Below, one piece after another: positions 50,908 to 58,966 of a DNA stretch of 64,000 nt. Both the position numbers and the translations under genes were made by a program. Numbering within the stretch: position 1 is the first letter of the stretch; each line of letters starts with the position of its first letter. The notes beneath the pieces were generated by a model that was given only the letters and a program-made list of their open reading frames with translations, searched no databases and was not told where the DNA came from. Source of the stretch: Arthrobacter sp. S39 (GTDB taxonomy: Bacteria; Actinomycetota; Actinomycetes; Actinomycetales; Micrococcaceae); the NCBI RefSeq assembly GCF_004320525.1, contig NZ_SIHX01000005.1, positions 62,001 to 126,000 of the forward strand. Reading direction: 5' to 3'.

Positions 50908-52227
50908 ATGAGCCGCGCATGGTTGCGGTGGATGCCGGCGGTTGCAGTACCAGCCGTGATCGCCGCCGGGGTGCTGGCGGGATCCATTCCGGCGCGCGCC
51001 GGCAACCCGTTGCCCGAAAAGACTCCGGCGCAGGTTCTCGTCATGCTCGGCGGGCACACCATTAGCACCCTCTCGGGAACCGTGGAGCAAACCTCCGAGC
51101 TTGGCTTGCCGGAACTTCCCTCAACCGCCCCGTCCTCCGGTCCTGCGTCGGCCGGCGGAGCGGCCTCGATCGCCGAACTCCTGACCGGCCAGCACACCGC
51201 CCGGGTATTTATTGATGGTCCGTCGAAAGCCCGGGTCCAAGTGGTGGACCGCCTCGCTGAACGCGACGTCATCCGCCGGGACACCGAGCTCTGGTTCTAC
51301 AGCTCCAGGGACAATTCGGCCGCGCACCTGACCCTTCCGTCGTTCGCCCGTGACCTGCCGCTGGCTGAACCGCCGAAAGCCCCCATGCCCCCGGACCAGG
51401 CGCCAGCGCCGATGCCAGGGCTCCCAAAGCCGGAACTCCGCGCGCCTGACCTGCCATTACCACCGGTCCCGGCACCTGACATGCCGATACCAGTTCCAGT
51501 ACCGATGCCGGAATATTCCGTTCCGACGCCGGAGGACATCGCCACCAGGCTGCTGGCCGCCGTGGACAGCTCAACCCAGGTCACCGTGGGCCCCGACGTA
51601 GAAGTCGCGGGCAGGGCGGCCTACAACCTACTGCTGGAGCCCCGGACCCAGGGGACCCTGGTGGGACGGGTGGCCATCGCGGTCGACGGCGAAACGGGAC
51701 TGCCGCTCCGCGTCACCGTGACGGCGCGTGACCAGGCGGAGCCCGCCTTCCAGATCGGATTCACCAGCCTCTCCCTTGCAAAGCCCGACGATTCGCTGTT
51801 CACGTTCGCCCCGCCGCCCGGTGCCACCGTCAAGGAACTCCAGCTTCCCGGTGCCCGGCCCTGGCCGGTCACGTCGGGCTTCCCGGGATCCCCCGGCATG
51901 GTCGTCACTCCGGACGCAGCCGCCGCGGAGATCTACTCGCGGACCGGACCGTCCCACATGATGCCCGCAATGGCCCGGCCCAGCGTGACGGGAACCGGCT
52001 GGGAAACCGTGCTCGGGTTCCCCGCGGCACCGGCCGGACAGGGATCCGCGCTGAGTGAATCCCTGCTGAAGGATCCGTTCCTGGCCCAGGCCGCCGTCGT
52101 CGTTCCCGGTGGACGCCTGCTGTCCACCACACTGGTCAACGTGCTGATCACCGACGACGGACGGATCTTCGTCGGCATGGTCCCGGCGGAGCGGCTGCAG
52201 GCCGCAGCGGGCGCCGTGGCCAAGTGA
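50908..52227 (+). CDS. LolA/DUF2092-like secreted protein with Pro-rich linker
   Basis: A 439-residue protein. It has a signal peptide or anchor (AVAVPAVIAAGVLAGSIPAR), an N-terminal beta-rich domain (GGHTISTLSGTVEQTSELGL and ARVFIDGPSKARVQVVDRLA, then VIRRDTELWFYSSRDNSAAH), a long Pro/Met/Ala linker around residues 145-200, and a second beta-rich part (AYNLLLEPRTQGTLVGRVAI). The pattern resembles lipoprotein-carrier (LolA) or DUF2092 proteins of actinobacteria, which may bind lipids or sense them. Its stop overlaps the GTG of the ABC ATPase by 4 bp, so it is functionally linked to that exporter. ATG 50908 is favoured over GTG 50899. The role as a lipid or signal carrier is inference. Confidence 0.75.
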   Translation: MSRAWLRWMPAVAVPAVIAAGVLAGSIPARAGNPLPEKTPAQVLVMLGGHTISTLSGTVEQTSELGLPELPSTAPSSGPASAGGAASIAELLTGQHTARVFIDGPSKARVQVVDRLAERDVIRRDTELWFYSSRDNSAAHLTLPSFARDLPLAEPPKAPMPPDQAPAPMPGLPKPELRAPDLPLPPVPAPDMPIPVPVPMPEYSVPTPEDIATRLLAAVDSSTQVTVGPDVEVAGRAAYNLLLEPRTQGTLVGRVAIAVDGETGLPLRVTVTARDQAEPAFQIGFTSLSLAKPDDSLFTFAPPPGATVKELQLPGARPWPVTSGFPGSPGMVVTPDAAAAEIYSRTGPSHMMPAMARPSVTGTGWETVLGFPAAPAGQGSALSESLLKDPFLAQAAVVVPGGRLLSTTLVNVLITDDGRIFVGMVPAERLQAAAGAVAK

Positions 52228-53243
52228 CCGCCGCTGTGGGCAGAAACGCATCAGGGACAGGGACTACCGGGCTGACCATCGAAACGCAGGGCCTGACCAA
52301 GCGGTTCGGCCATCAGGTCGCCGTCGACGGCGTTAACCTGGCCGTACCGCACGGCTCCGTGTTCGGATTCCTGGGGCCGAACGGGTCCGGAAAGACCACC
52401 ACCATCCGCATGATGCTGGGCCTGGCCGCGGCGTCGTCGGGCACCGTCAGCGTCCTCGGGCTGGACATGCCGAACCGGCTGCATGAGGTCCTTCCCCGGG
52501 TGGGTGCACTCGTGGAGGGGCCGGCTTTTTACCCTTTTCTGTCCGGTGCCGCCAACCTGCACCGGCTGGACGCCGCGAGCCGCAATGCGCGCCCGGCCAC
52601 GCGCCGGACCCGGGTGGGTGAGGCGCTGGAGCGGGTGGGGCTTTCGCATGCTGCCGGCAAGCGCGTCCATGCCTATTCGCTGGGCATGAAGCAGCGGCTG
52701 GGGATAGCGAATGCGCTGCTGTCCCCCCGCGAGCTCCTGGTTCTGGACGAGCCCACCAACGGGCTGGATCCGCAGGGAACCCGGGAAGTGCGGAACCTGG
52801 TCCGCTCGCTGGCCGCCGACGGCGCCACGGTGTTCGTCTCCAGCCACCTCCTGGCCGAGGTGGAGCAGATATGTACGCACGCGGCCATCATGAGCACCGG
52901 CCGGCTCGTCGCCCAGGGCCCGCTCGCGGAACTCCGGCAGGCCGGCGAGGCCCGGATCCGCCTGTTAACGCCCGACGCCGGCACGGCCTTTGGCGTTTTG
53001 GCGCGGCTGGGCATGACTCCCGTGGCCGGCAGCCCTGAAACCGACGGTGCGGTGGTCACCGCCACGTTGGGGACCGGTGCGGGCCCGGATGCTTTGGCAG
53101 GGAATGGTTCCGTTGCGCCGGAGGAGATCGTTGCCCGGCTGGTGGAAGGCGGCGTTCGGGTCCGCGGCTTTTCGGTTGAACGCGAAAGCCTCGAGGACCG
53201 CTTCGTGGCGCTCACGGGGGAGGGGTTCGACGTTGCCCAGTAG
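52224..53243 (+). CDS. ABC transporter ATP-binding protein
   Basis: A 339-residue ATPase. Walker A is GFLGPNGSGKTTTIRMMLGL, the signature motif is YSLGMKQRLGIANALLSPRE, Walker B is LLVLDEPTNGLDPQGTREVR and the switch His is in VFVSSHLLAEVEQICTHAA. A C-terminal extension of about 100 residues (after residue 235) is typical of exporters of the CcmA/NatA/DrrA type. It starts with GTG at 52224 inside the LolA-like gene end. A permease gene overlaps its end. It probably drives export of a drug, peptide or lipid, energised by ATP. The exported compound is unknown. Confidence 0.9.
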   Translation: MTAAVGRNASGTGTTGLTIETQGLTKRFGHQVAVDGVNLAVPHGSVFGFLGPNGSGKTTTIRMMLGLAAASSGTVSVLGLDMPNRLHEVLPRVGALVEGPAFYPFLSGAANLHRLDAASRNARPATRRTRVGEALERVGLSHAAGKRVHAYSLGMKQRLGIANALLSPRELLVLDEPTNGLDPQGTREVRNLVRSLAADGATVFVSSHLLAEVEQICTHAAIMSTGRLVAQGPLAELRQAGEARIRLLTPDAGTAFGVLARLGMTPVAGSPETDGAVVTATLGTGAGPDALAGNGSVAPEEIVARLVEGGVRVRGFSVERESLEDRFVALTGEGFDVAQ

Positions 53244-54153
53244 CGTGCCGGGCGAACTGCCCAACAGGTTTCCGCAGAGCGGGTCCGGTGCCCGGTCCCG
53301 AGGCGTCTCCACGAGTGTCCCGGCGCGGGACCGCGCGGCGTCCAGTATCCCGCTCCTGGGTTCCGAACTCAGCGTCCTGTTCAGGCGCCGGCGGACCTGG
53401 GCCATGCTCCTGGCGCTGGCCGCCATCCCGGTGCTGATCGCCGTCGCGGTCCGGCTCTCGTCCAGCGTCCCGTCGGGCCGCGGACCGGCCTTCCTGGACC
53501 GGATCTCCCAGAACGGTCTCTTCGTGGCGGTCACCGCGATGCTGGTGTCCGTCCCGCTGTTCCTTCCCCTGACCATCGGGGTTGTTGCCGGCGACACGAT
53601 CGCGGGGGAGGCCAGCCTGGGCACTTTGCGCTATCTGCTGGTGGCACCCGCCGGACGTGTCCGGCTGCTGCTGGTCAAGTACGCCGGTGCGTTGGTTTTT
53701 TGTGTTGCCGCGCCGGTTACGGTTGCCCTGGCGGGGGCGGCCATCGGTGCGTCGCTGTTTCCCATCGGGCCGGTCACACTGCTGTCCGGGGACGTGGTCC
53801 AGCCGCCGGAGGCTGCCGTGCGGCTGGTGCTGATCGCGGCGTACCTGGCTGTGTCGCTGGCCGGGCTCTCGGCGATCGGGCTTTTCCTGTCCACCCTGAC
53901 GGTTGTCCCGGTGGGTGCCATGGCCGCAACGGTGGTGCTGTCCGTGGTCTCCCAGGTCCTGGACCAGCTGCCGCAGCTGGAATGGCTGCATCCGTGGCTG
54001 TTCAGCCATTATTGGCTTGGATTCGGGGATCTCCTCCGCCAGCCGGTGTTGTGGGATTCTTTCGGCAGCAATGCGCTGCTGCAGGCGGGCTACGTGGCCG
54101 TGTTCGGGGCGCTCGCCTACGGCAGGTTCGTCACCAAGGACGTCCTGTCCTGA
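53233..54153 (+). CDS. ABC transporter permease (ABC-2 type)
   Basis: A 306-residue permease with six predicted helices. After a disordered Ser/Arg-rich N-terminus comes SELSVLFRRRRTWAMLLALA, then FVAVTAMLVSVPLFLPLTIG. GDTIAGEASLGTLRYLLVAP is the typical ABC-2 loop, and more helices follow around VAAPVTVALAGAAIGASLF, VRLVLIAAYLAVSLAGLSAI and MAATVVLSVVSQVL. A TTG at 53233 is preferred because GGGAGGGG lies at the right distance; GTG 53245 is an alternative. It overlaps the ATPase gene by 11 bp. With the LolA-like protein it makes a three-gene export unit. Confidence 0.83.
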   Translation: MPSSVPGELPNRFPQSGSGARSRGVSTSVPARDRAASSIPLLGSELSVLFRRRRTWAMLLALAAIPVLIAVAVRLSSSVPSGRGPAFLDRISQNGLFVAVTAMLVSVPLFLPLTIGVVAGDTIAGEASLGTLRYLLVAPAGRVRLLLVKYAGALVFCVAAPVTVALAGAAIGASLFPIGPVTLLSGDVVQPPEAAVRLVLIAAYLAVSLAGLSAIGLFLSTLTVVPVGAMAATVVLSVVSQVLDQLPQLEWLHPWLFSHYWLGFGDLLRQPVLWDSFGSNALLQAGYVAVFGALAYGRFVTKDVLS

Positions 54154-54172
54154 CGCTTTGCTCCGGGTGGCG

Positions 54173-55576
54173 TCAGTACCGGGCGGCGTATGGATGGAGC
54201 TGCATGCCGGCCATGCTGCTCAGTGACGTGACGCCGATGCCTTCCTCCGGGTTGAGCGCCTGTACCACCTGGCCATTCCCGAGGTAGATGGCCACGTGGT
54301 AGAAGTTCGGCGCCGAGCCCCACACGAGCAGGTCGCCCCGCCGGGCCTGCGAGATGGGGACATGGACCGGTGCCGACGCGTACTGCTGCGAGGCGGTGCG
54401 CGGGAGATATTTGCCCGCGGCGGCGAAGGAAGTCTGGACAAGCCCCGAGCAGTCAAAGCCATTCGGGCCGGTGCCGCCCCACTGGTAGTAGTACGGTGCC
54501 CCGACTTTGGTCATCGCCACCGAGATGGCCGTCTCGTTGGAGCCGCCCGGCGAAGGAGCGGGTGCTGGTGCGGGGGCCGGAGCTGGAGCGGGTGCTGGAG
54601 CCGGCACCGGCGCGGGTGCTGGAGCTGGAGCGGGTGCTGGAGCCGGCACCGGCGCGGGTGCTGGAGCTGGAGCGGGTGCCGCCGGTGCAACAGGTGCGTT
54701 GCTTCCGGCAGCTTGGTCCGCCACAGCCTGGTCGAACGCCGCCCGGTCCGTAGCGGCGGTCAGGGCAGCAAGCCGGGCCTCCTCGCGCTGCCGGTCCAAG
54801 GCGTCAACGCGCGCCGTTTCGAGGGCGACCGTGGTGTTCCGCAGCTGTGCGAGCTGGTCCACCAGGACTGTCCGCTGCGCCGCTGCCTCAGCCACTGCCT
54901 TGGCCTGTGCGGCATTGGCCTGTTCGGCCTCGGTCTTGCGGGCTTCGGCGTTCCTGGCTGCATCGTCTGCTGCCCGGTTGGCGTCCTGGGCCGCTTCCGT
55001 CAGGGACGTTGCCGCCGTTGCCGCGTTCGCAGCGGATTCGAAGGCGCGGCTCCGGCTTGCCGAGATGGCTTCGAGCGTGGCCGCTTGTCCCAGCACGTCC
55101 CCGCCGCCCGTGACGAACGTGGTCAGGGCAGGGTTCATGCCGCCGTTGCGGTAGAGGTCCCCGGCCAGCTGCCCCACCTGCTTGCGCGCCCTGTCCTGCT
55201 CCAGCCCGGCAGACTCTGCCCGTGCGGTGGCGACTTTCGCGGCCGCCTGCCGTGCCTGAAGCTCAACGAGCGCCTCGCTGTACGTGTTGTTGGCCTGCAT
55301 CGCCAGGGCGAACGTGGCCTCCTGGGCGCGCGCTGCGTCCGCAAGGAGCCGTTCGATGGCGGTGACCTGGTCCGCCGTCGCGCTTTCACTAGCCTTGGCG
55401 GCGGCAATGTCTTCGGGGGACGGGATCTCCGGCGCAGCCGGAATGCTGACTGCAGGCGCGGCAGGCGCTGGTGCCAATGGCGCCGGCGCCGCCTGGGCAT
55501 GCAGCGGGAAGCTGCCAAGAAGCACGACGGCGAGTCCCAGTTGGGCGGGCCAACGGCGGGGTCCGGTTAAAGCCAT
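54173..55576 (-). CDS. secreted NlpC/P60 peptidoglycan hydrolase with Ala-Pro linker
   Basis: A 467-residue secreted protein. It has a signal peptide (AQLGLAVVLLGSFPLHAQAA), then a long coiled-coil region (residues about 60-280, e.g. AAAKVATARAESAGLEQDRA), an Ala-Pro linker near residues 297-350 encoded by a 42-bp tandem repeat, and a C-terminal NlpC/P60 domain. The catalytic Cys376 is in GFDCSGLVQTSF, and His427 in NFYHVAIYLGNG, the usual Cys-His arrangement of D,L-endopeptidases that cut peptide stems. The N-terminal coiled coil fits a RipA/PcsB-type regulated hydrolase for cell separation. ATG 55576 has GAGG before it. An AT-rich leader of about 190 bases precedes. Confidence 0.9.
   Translation of the reverse strand: MALTGPRRWPAQLGLAVVLLGSFPLHAQAAPAPLAPAPAAPAVSIPAAPEIPSPEDIAAAKASESATADQVTAIERLLADAARAQEATFALAMQANNTYSEALVELQARQAAAKVATARAESAGLEQDRARKQVGQLAGDLYRNGGMNPALTTFVTGGGDVLGQAATLEAISASRSRAFESAANAATAATSLTEAAQDANRAADDAARNAEARKTEAEQANAAQAKAVAEAAAQRTVLVDQLAQLRNTTVALETARVDALDRQREEARLAALTAATDRAAFDQAVADQAAGSNAPVAPAAPAPAPAPAPVPAPAPAPAPAPAPVPAPAPAPAPAPAPAPAPSPGGSNETAISVAMTKVGAPYYYQWGGTGPNGFDCSGLVQTSFAAAGKYLPRTASQQYASAPVHVPISQARRGDLLVWGSAPNFYHVAIYLGNGQVVQALNPEEGIGVTSLSSMAGMQLHPYAARY
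54586..54680. repeat. 42-bp tandem repeat within NlpC/P60 gene
   Basis: Copy 1 at 54586-54627 and copy 2 at 54628-54669 are identical, followed by 11 bases of a third copy. They encode the Ala-Pro linker of the hydrolase on the minus strand. Copy number changes would lengthen or shorten the linker in steps of 14 residues. Confidence 0.9.
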
Positions 55577-55772
55577 TCGCAGAACCTCGCAGCATCTTTG
55601 GGCTGGGGAGCGAGGTCTGATTGGTCGGCACTGAGTGCCCCTCTGCCGATCACCCAGCATTCAGAGGCTACGGGACCACATGCACTTTGACAACACTGGT
55701 CACAGTAATAACATAAACAACAAGAGGGCCGATGGGGTGCATTTCCGCCGGGCGTGTCGGGTCCTTCGTGAG
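55577..55772. promoter_or_regulatory. leader and promoter region of the NlpC/P60 gene
   Basis: A 196-bp gap that on the minus strand starts AT-rich (around 55695-55720) and contains a possible -10 sequence TATGTT, then a GC-rich leader. A hairpin pairing GATCGGCAGAGG with its near-complement around 55640 is possible. I looked for a cyclic-di-AMP riboswitch, which is common before such genes, and did not find it. Confidence 0.35.
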
Positions 55773-56693
55773 CTACGCGTGCTGCTGCGACTCGTGCTCT
55801 GAGTGGCTGGCCGGTTCAAGCTGGAACGTGCAATGGTCCGTATCGAAGTGGGACCCGAGGCAGGCCGTCAGCTTGTCCAGGAGCTGGTCCGCGCCACGGG
55901 CGTTGAGGACCCCGTCCTCCACCACCACATGCGCGGAAAACACGGGTACTCCCGAGGTGATGGTCCAGATGTGGATGTCGTGGACGTCGGACACACCGTC
56001 AACCGAAAGGATGTGCTCGCGGATCATCTGCACTTCCACGCCCTTCGGGGTTGCCTCGAGCAGGACATCCACCACGTCCCGCAGCAGGCTCCACGCCCTC
56101 GGCAGGATCATCAGGGCGATCACCACTGAGGCGATGGTGTCCGCGGCCTGGTAGCCGGTGAGCAGGATAACCACGGCGGCGGCGATGACGGCGATGGACC
56201 CGAGCAGGTCTCCGAGCACCTCGAGGTAGGCCCCGCGGACGTTCAGGCTTTCTTCATGCGCTCCCCGCAGGATCAGCAGGGACACCAGGTTGGCCACCAG
56301 GCCCAGGATGGCAGCAAAGAGCATGATGCCGGTCTGGACCTCGGGGGTGGAGCCGATGCGCCGGATGGCTTCCGAGAAGATGACCACCGAAATCACAATC
56401 AGGATCAGCGCGTTTGCCAGCGCCGCCAGGACTTCGGCGCGCTGGTAGCCGTAGGTCCGCTGGTCGCTGGCGGGCCGTCCAGCGATCCAGGCTGCCAGCA
56501 GGGCGATGGTCACGCCTGCCGCATCAGAGAGCATGTGGCCGGCGTCGGCGAGCAATGCCAGCGATCCGGACAGTGCCGCGCCCACCACCTGGACCACCAC
56601 AACAGCCATCGTGATTGCCAGGACAGCGAGCAGCCTCTTGCGGTGCCGGCCGGTGGCCGTCATCCCGTGCGCGTGGTGGTGGTCGTGTCCCAT
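55773..56693 (-). CDS. cation diffusion facilitator (CzcD/ZitB-type) transporter
   Basis: A 306-residue CDF exporter. The His-rich N-terminus (MGHDHHHAHG) is followed by six helices. Helix 2 carries the metal site LADAGHMLSDAAGVTIALLA (Asp-His...Asp), and helix 5 a second site in YLEVLGDLLGSIAVIAAAVV (Asp near the centre). The C-terminal cytosolic domain is VSDVHDIHIWTITSGVPVFS, the metal-sensing part. Such proteins export Zn2+, Co2+ or Cd2+ in exchange for protons. No regulator gene is next to it. Family is certain; the metal is probably Zn. Confidence 0.93.
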   Translation of the reverse strand: MGHDHHHAHGMTATGRHRKRLLAVLAITMAVVVVQVVGAALSGSLALLADAGHMLSDAAGVTIALLAAWIAGRPASDQRTYGYQRAEVLAALANALILIVISVVIFSEAIRRIGSTPEVQTGIMLFAAILGLVANLVSLLILRGAHEESLNVRGAYLEVLGDLLGSIAVIAAAVVILLTGYQAADTIASVVIALMILPRAWSLLRDVVDVLLEATPKGVEVQMIREHILSVDGVSDVHDIHIWTITSGVPVFSAHVVVEDGVLNARGADQLLDKLTACLGSHFDTDHCTFQLEPASHSEHESQQHA

Positions 56694-56735
56694 GCCTACA
56701 AGGCTAGTCCCAGGGGAAGCCGAAACCAGGGAGCG

Positions 56736-57164
56736 CTAATCCCAGCCGAGCTCATGCAAGCGCTCGTCGTCGATGCCGAAGTGGTGGGCAATCTCATGGA
56801 TGACGGTCACCGCCACCTCCTCGACGACGTCCTCGCGGGTCTCACAGATGTCGAGGATGGGTTGGCGGAAGATGGTGATCCTGTCCGGCAGGGATCCCGC
56901 GTCCCACCACGAGTCCCGCTCCGTAAGGGGGACACCTTCGTAGAGCCCCAGCAGGACCGTGTCCGGATCGTCGCCGGGCCCGGGAATGTAGTCGTCGTCG
57001 ATGAATACCGCCACGTTGTCCATGGCCCGGGCGATCTTGGCCGGGATCCGGTTCAGGGCGTCGCTGACGGCGGATTCGAACTCGTCGTCGGACATCGAGA
57101 ACGGTGGGGTCTCCTGCGGACCGTCCGGGATGATGGGAAGTCCAGGCGGAAGGTGTGCGGGCAT
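56736..57164 (-). CDS. DUF1025 zincin-like metallopeptidase family protein
   Basis: A 142-residue protein of the MpP/DUF1025 family of minimal zincins. The C-terminal signature is VIHEIAHHFGID (HExxHxxGxxD, with His123, Glu124, His127 and Asp132), which fits a complete zinc site. Conserved flanks are FESAVSDALNRIPAKIARAM and NVAVFIDDDYIPGPG. DUF1025 proteins are small metallopeptidases without known substrates. An internal Met (residue 24) is the common family start; ATG 57164 adds a Pro-rich leader. It lies between the CDF exporter and the EamA transporter on the same strand. Confidence 0.85.
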   Translation of the reverse strand: MPAHLPPGLPIIPDGPQETPPFSMSDDEFESAVSDALNRIPAKIARAMDNVAVFIDDDYIPGPGDDPDTVLLGLYEGVPLTERDSWWDAGSLPDRITIFRQPILDICETREDVVEEVAVTVIHEIAHHFGIDDERLHELGWD

Positions 57165-57189
57165 ACCCCGACTCTAGCGGGAAACCCCG

Positions 57190-58152
57190 TCAGGCGGCGT
57201 TGCGCAGGGGGCGGGACCGGCGCCTTGTGAGGCCCACTCCCACCAGGCAGACCGCGCCTCCCACCAGCCCCCAGACGGTGGGGATCTCGCTCAGCAGCAG
57301 CCACGAGATCAGGATGGTGGTGCCTGGTACCAGGTAGGTGGTGGCGGCCAGCTTGCCGGCGTCAATCAGCGACAGTGCGTACGCCCAGGTGGTGAAGGCG
57401 ATGGCGGTGGGGAAGATGCCCAGGTACACCAGGCCCAGTGTTGCCGGCAGCGGCGCCGACTGCAGCTCGGACACCAGTTGGCCGCTGAAGGGAAGGCAGC
57501 ACAAGGCCCCCACCATGATGCCGAACCAGGTGGCCTGGCCTGCAGGGAACTTCCGGAGTACCGGCTTCTGGATGATGACGCTGACGGCGGCGAGCACAGC
57601 GGCAAGGAGGCAGAGCAGCACGCCCGCCACATCCGCCGTCGAACGTTCCCCGGAACCTGAGCCGGAGCCCAGCGCGATCATCGCCACCCCGCCGAACGCC
57701 ACGAGGCTGCCGATGATCAGCCACCGCGGGAAACCCTCCTTCAGGAAGAATCCGGCCATGATGGCAACCAGGATGGGGCTGACGTTGATCAGCAGGGCGG
57801 CGGTCCCGGCATCCAGCAGGTGTTCCGCGGCGTTCAGCGCCACGTTGTAACCACCGAACCACATCACGCCGTACCCCAGGATGGGCCACCATTCCCTTCC
57901 CCGCGGAAGCACTTTGCTTTTGGCCAGTTGCGGCACCACCAGTGCGCCGAGTACGACGGCGGCAACGGCCAGCCTGCCGAGCGTCAGGGAGCCGGGGGAA
58001 AAGGTGGGTCCGATCGCCCGGATGCCCACAAACGCCGACGCCCAGAGCACCACGGTCACCACCACGGCCGCGACGCCGAGCGCCTTCACTGGGCTGGGCA
58101 GTGCGGGCGGTGCCGTCGATGTAGCGGAGTTCGTGGGGGAGGTGGTTGCCAT
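57190..58152 (-). CDS. EamA/DMT family transporter
   Basis: A 320-residue ten-helix transporter made of two EamA repeats. Repeat 1 includes VVVTVVLWASAFVGIRAIGP and LTLGRLAVAAVVLGALVVPQ; repeat 2 includes LLCLLAAVLAAVSVIIQKPV and LVPGTTILISWLLLSEIPTV. Family motifs ALLINVSPILVAIMAGFFLK and TAIAFTTWAYALSLI are present. These proteins export amino acids, sugars or nucleosides; no specificity can be assigned. It is transcribed with the metallopeptidase gene but with a 25-bp gap. Length is typical. Confidence 0.9.
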   Translation of the reverse strand: MATTSPTNSATSTAPPALPSPVKALGVAAVVVTVVLWASAFVGIRAIGPTFSPGSLTLGRLAVAAVVLGALVVPQLAKSKVLPRGREWWPILGYGVMWFGGYNVALNAAEHLLDAGTAALLINVSPILVAIMAGFFLKEGFPRWLIIGSLVAFGGVAMIALGSGSGSGERSTADVAGVLLCLLAAVLAAVSVIIQKPVLRKFPAGQATWFGIMVGALCCLPFSGQLVSELQSAPLPATLGLVYLGIFPTAIAFTTWAYALSLIDAGKLAATTYLVPGTTILISWLLLSEIPTVWGLVGGAVCLVGVGLTRRRSRPLRNAA

Positions 58153-58278
58153 GCTGCCAATCTAGCCCTGCGCGGGCGCTGGCGGCTGGCGGAAATCGGC
58201 CACGTCTAGTCGAGTTCCTGCCAATAGTGCGCGCGTGGACACTGAGAGGAGTGCACAGCCTCGGTTAGGATGCGTGCC

Positions 58279-58959
58279 ATGGTCTCAGCCACAATTTCAT
58301 CGCCGGACACAGCCAAACGAATTCGCCTGGTCATCTGGATCCTGCTGGCCGTCATCGTGGTGGGCGGAGCGGCCTGGTACGCGGTGCTCACGTCCAACAA
58401 GCCCTCGCAGGTCCCGCCGGTGGCAGGCAGTGAACAGCTTGTCCGGACTGACAGCCACAGGCTCACTGCACCGGCTGTGGAAAAGGCGCAGCTCGTGGAG
58501 TTCCTCGACTTCGAATGCGAGGCGTGCCGCTCCGTCCACCCATTCGTCGAAGAGCTCAAACAGGAGTTTGGCGACAGGATCACCTTCGTCAACCGCTACT
58601 TCCCGCTGTCGTCGCACCCGAACTCCGGACAGGCAGCCCTCGCTGTCGAAGCCGCGGCACAGCAGGGAAAGTTCGAAGCGATGCAGGCCAGGCTGTTTGA
58701 AACCCAGGACCAGTGGCACGGCAAAACCGAATCACAGGCGCCCCTGTTTCGGACCTACGCCGGGGAACTCGGGCTGGACCTCGCCGCGTTCGATGCCGCC
58801 GTCGCGGCCGACAAAACCAAGGAACGCATCCGGGCCGACATCACGGACGGAACCACCTTGGGCGTGACCGGCACGCCGACGTTTTTCCTCAACGGTGAAA
58901 AGCTCACCCTGACCACCAAGCATGACTTCCGGCAGAAACTCGCCGACGCCGTGAAGTAG
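58279..58959 (+). CDS. membrane-anchored DsbA-like thioredoxin-fold protein
   Basis: A 226-residue protein with an N-terminal anchor (IRLVIWILLAVIVVGGAAWY), then an extracytoplasmic thioredoxin fold. The redox motif is CEAC (Cys80, Cys83) in EFLDFECEACRSVHPFVEEL. The DsbA helical insertion has GQAALAVEAAAQQGKFEAMQ, and a cis-Pro lies in GVTGTPTFFLNGEKL. Such proteins form or isomerise disulfides in secreted proteins; CEAC is different from the CPxC of classical DsbA. ATG 58279 is chosen because AGGA lies 8 bases before. It is divergent from the EamA gene and converges on the PHP gene. Confidence 0.9.
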   Translation: MVSATISSPDTAKRIRLVIWILLAVIVVGGAAWYAVLTSNKPSQVPPVAGSEQLVRTDSHRLTAPAVEKAQLVEFLDFECEACRSVHPFVEELKQEFGDRITFVNRYFPLSSHPNSGQAALAVEAAAQQGKFEAMQARLFETQDQWHGKTESQAPLFRTYAGELGLDLAAFDAAVAADKTKERIRADITDGTTLGVTGTPTFFLNGEKLTLTTKHDFRQKLADAVK

Positions 58960-58966
58960 CCCCCGC

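Noticed and set aside
55577..55790. Possible cyclic-di-AMP (ydaO) riboswitch before the NlpC/P60 gene
   Set aside because: The minus-strand leader lacks the conserved ydaO segments I would expect; only a generic hairpin is visible.
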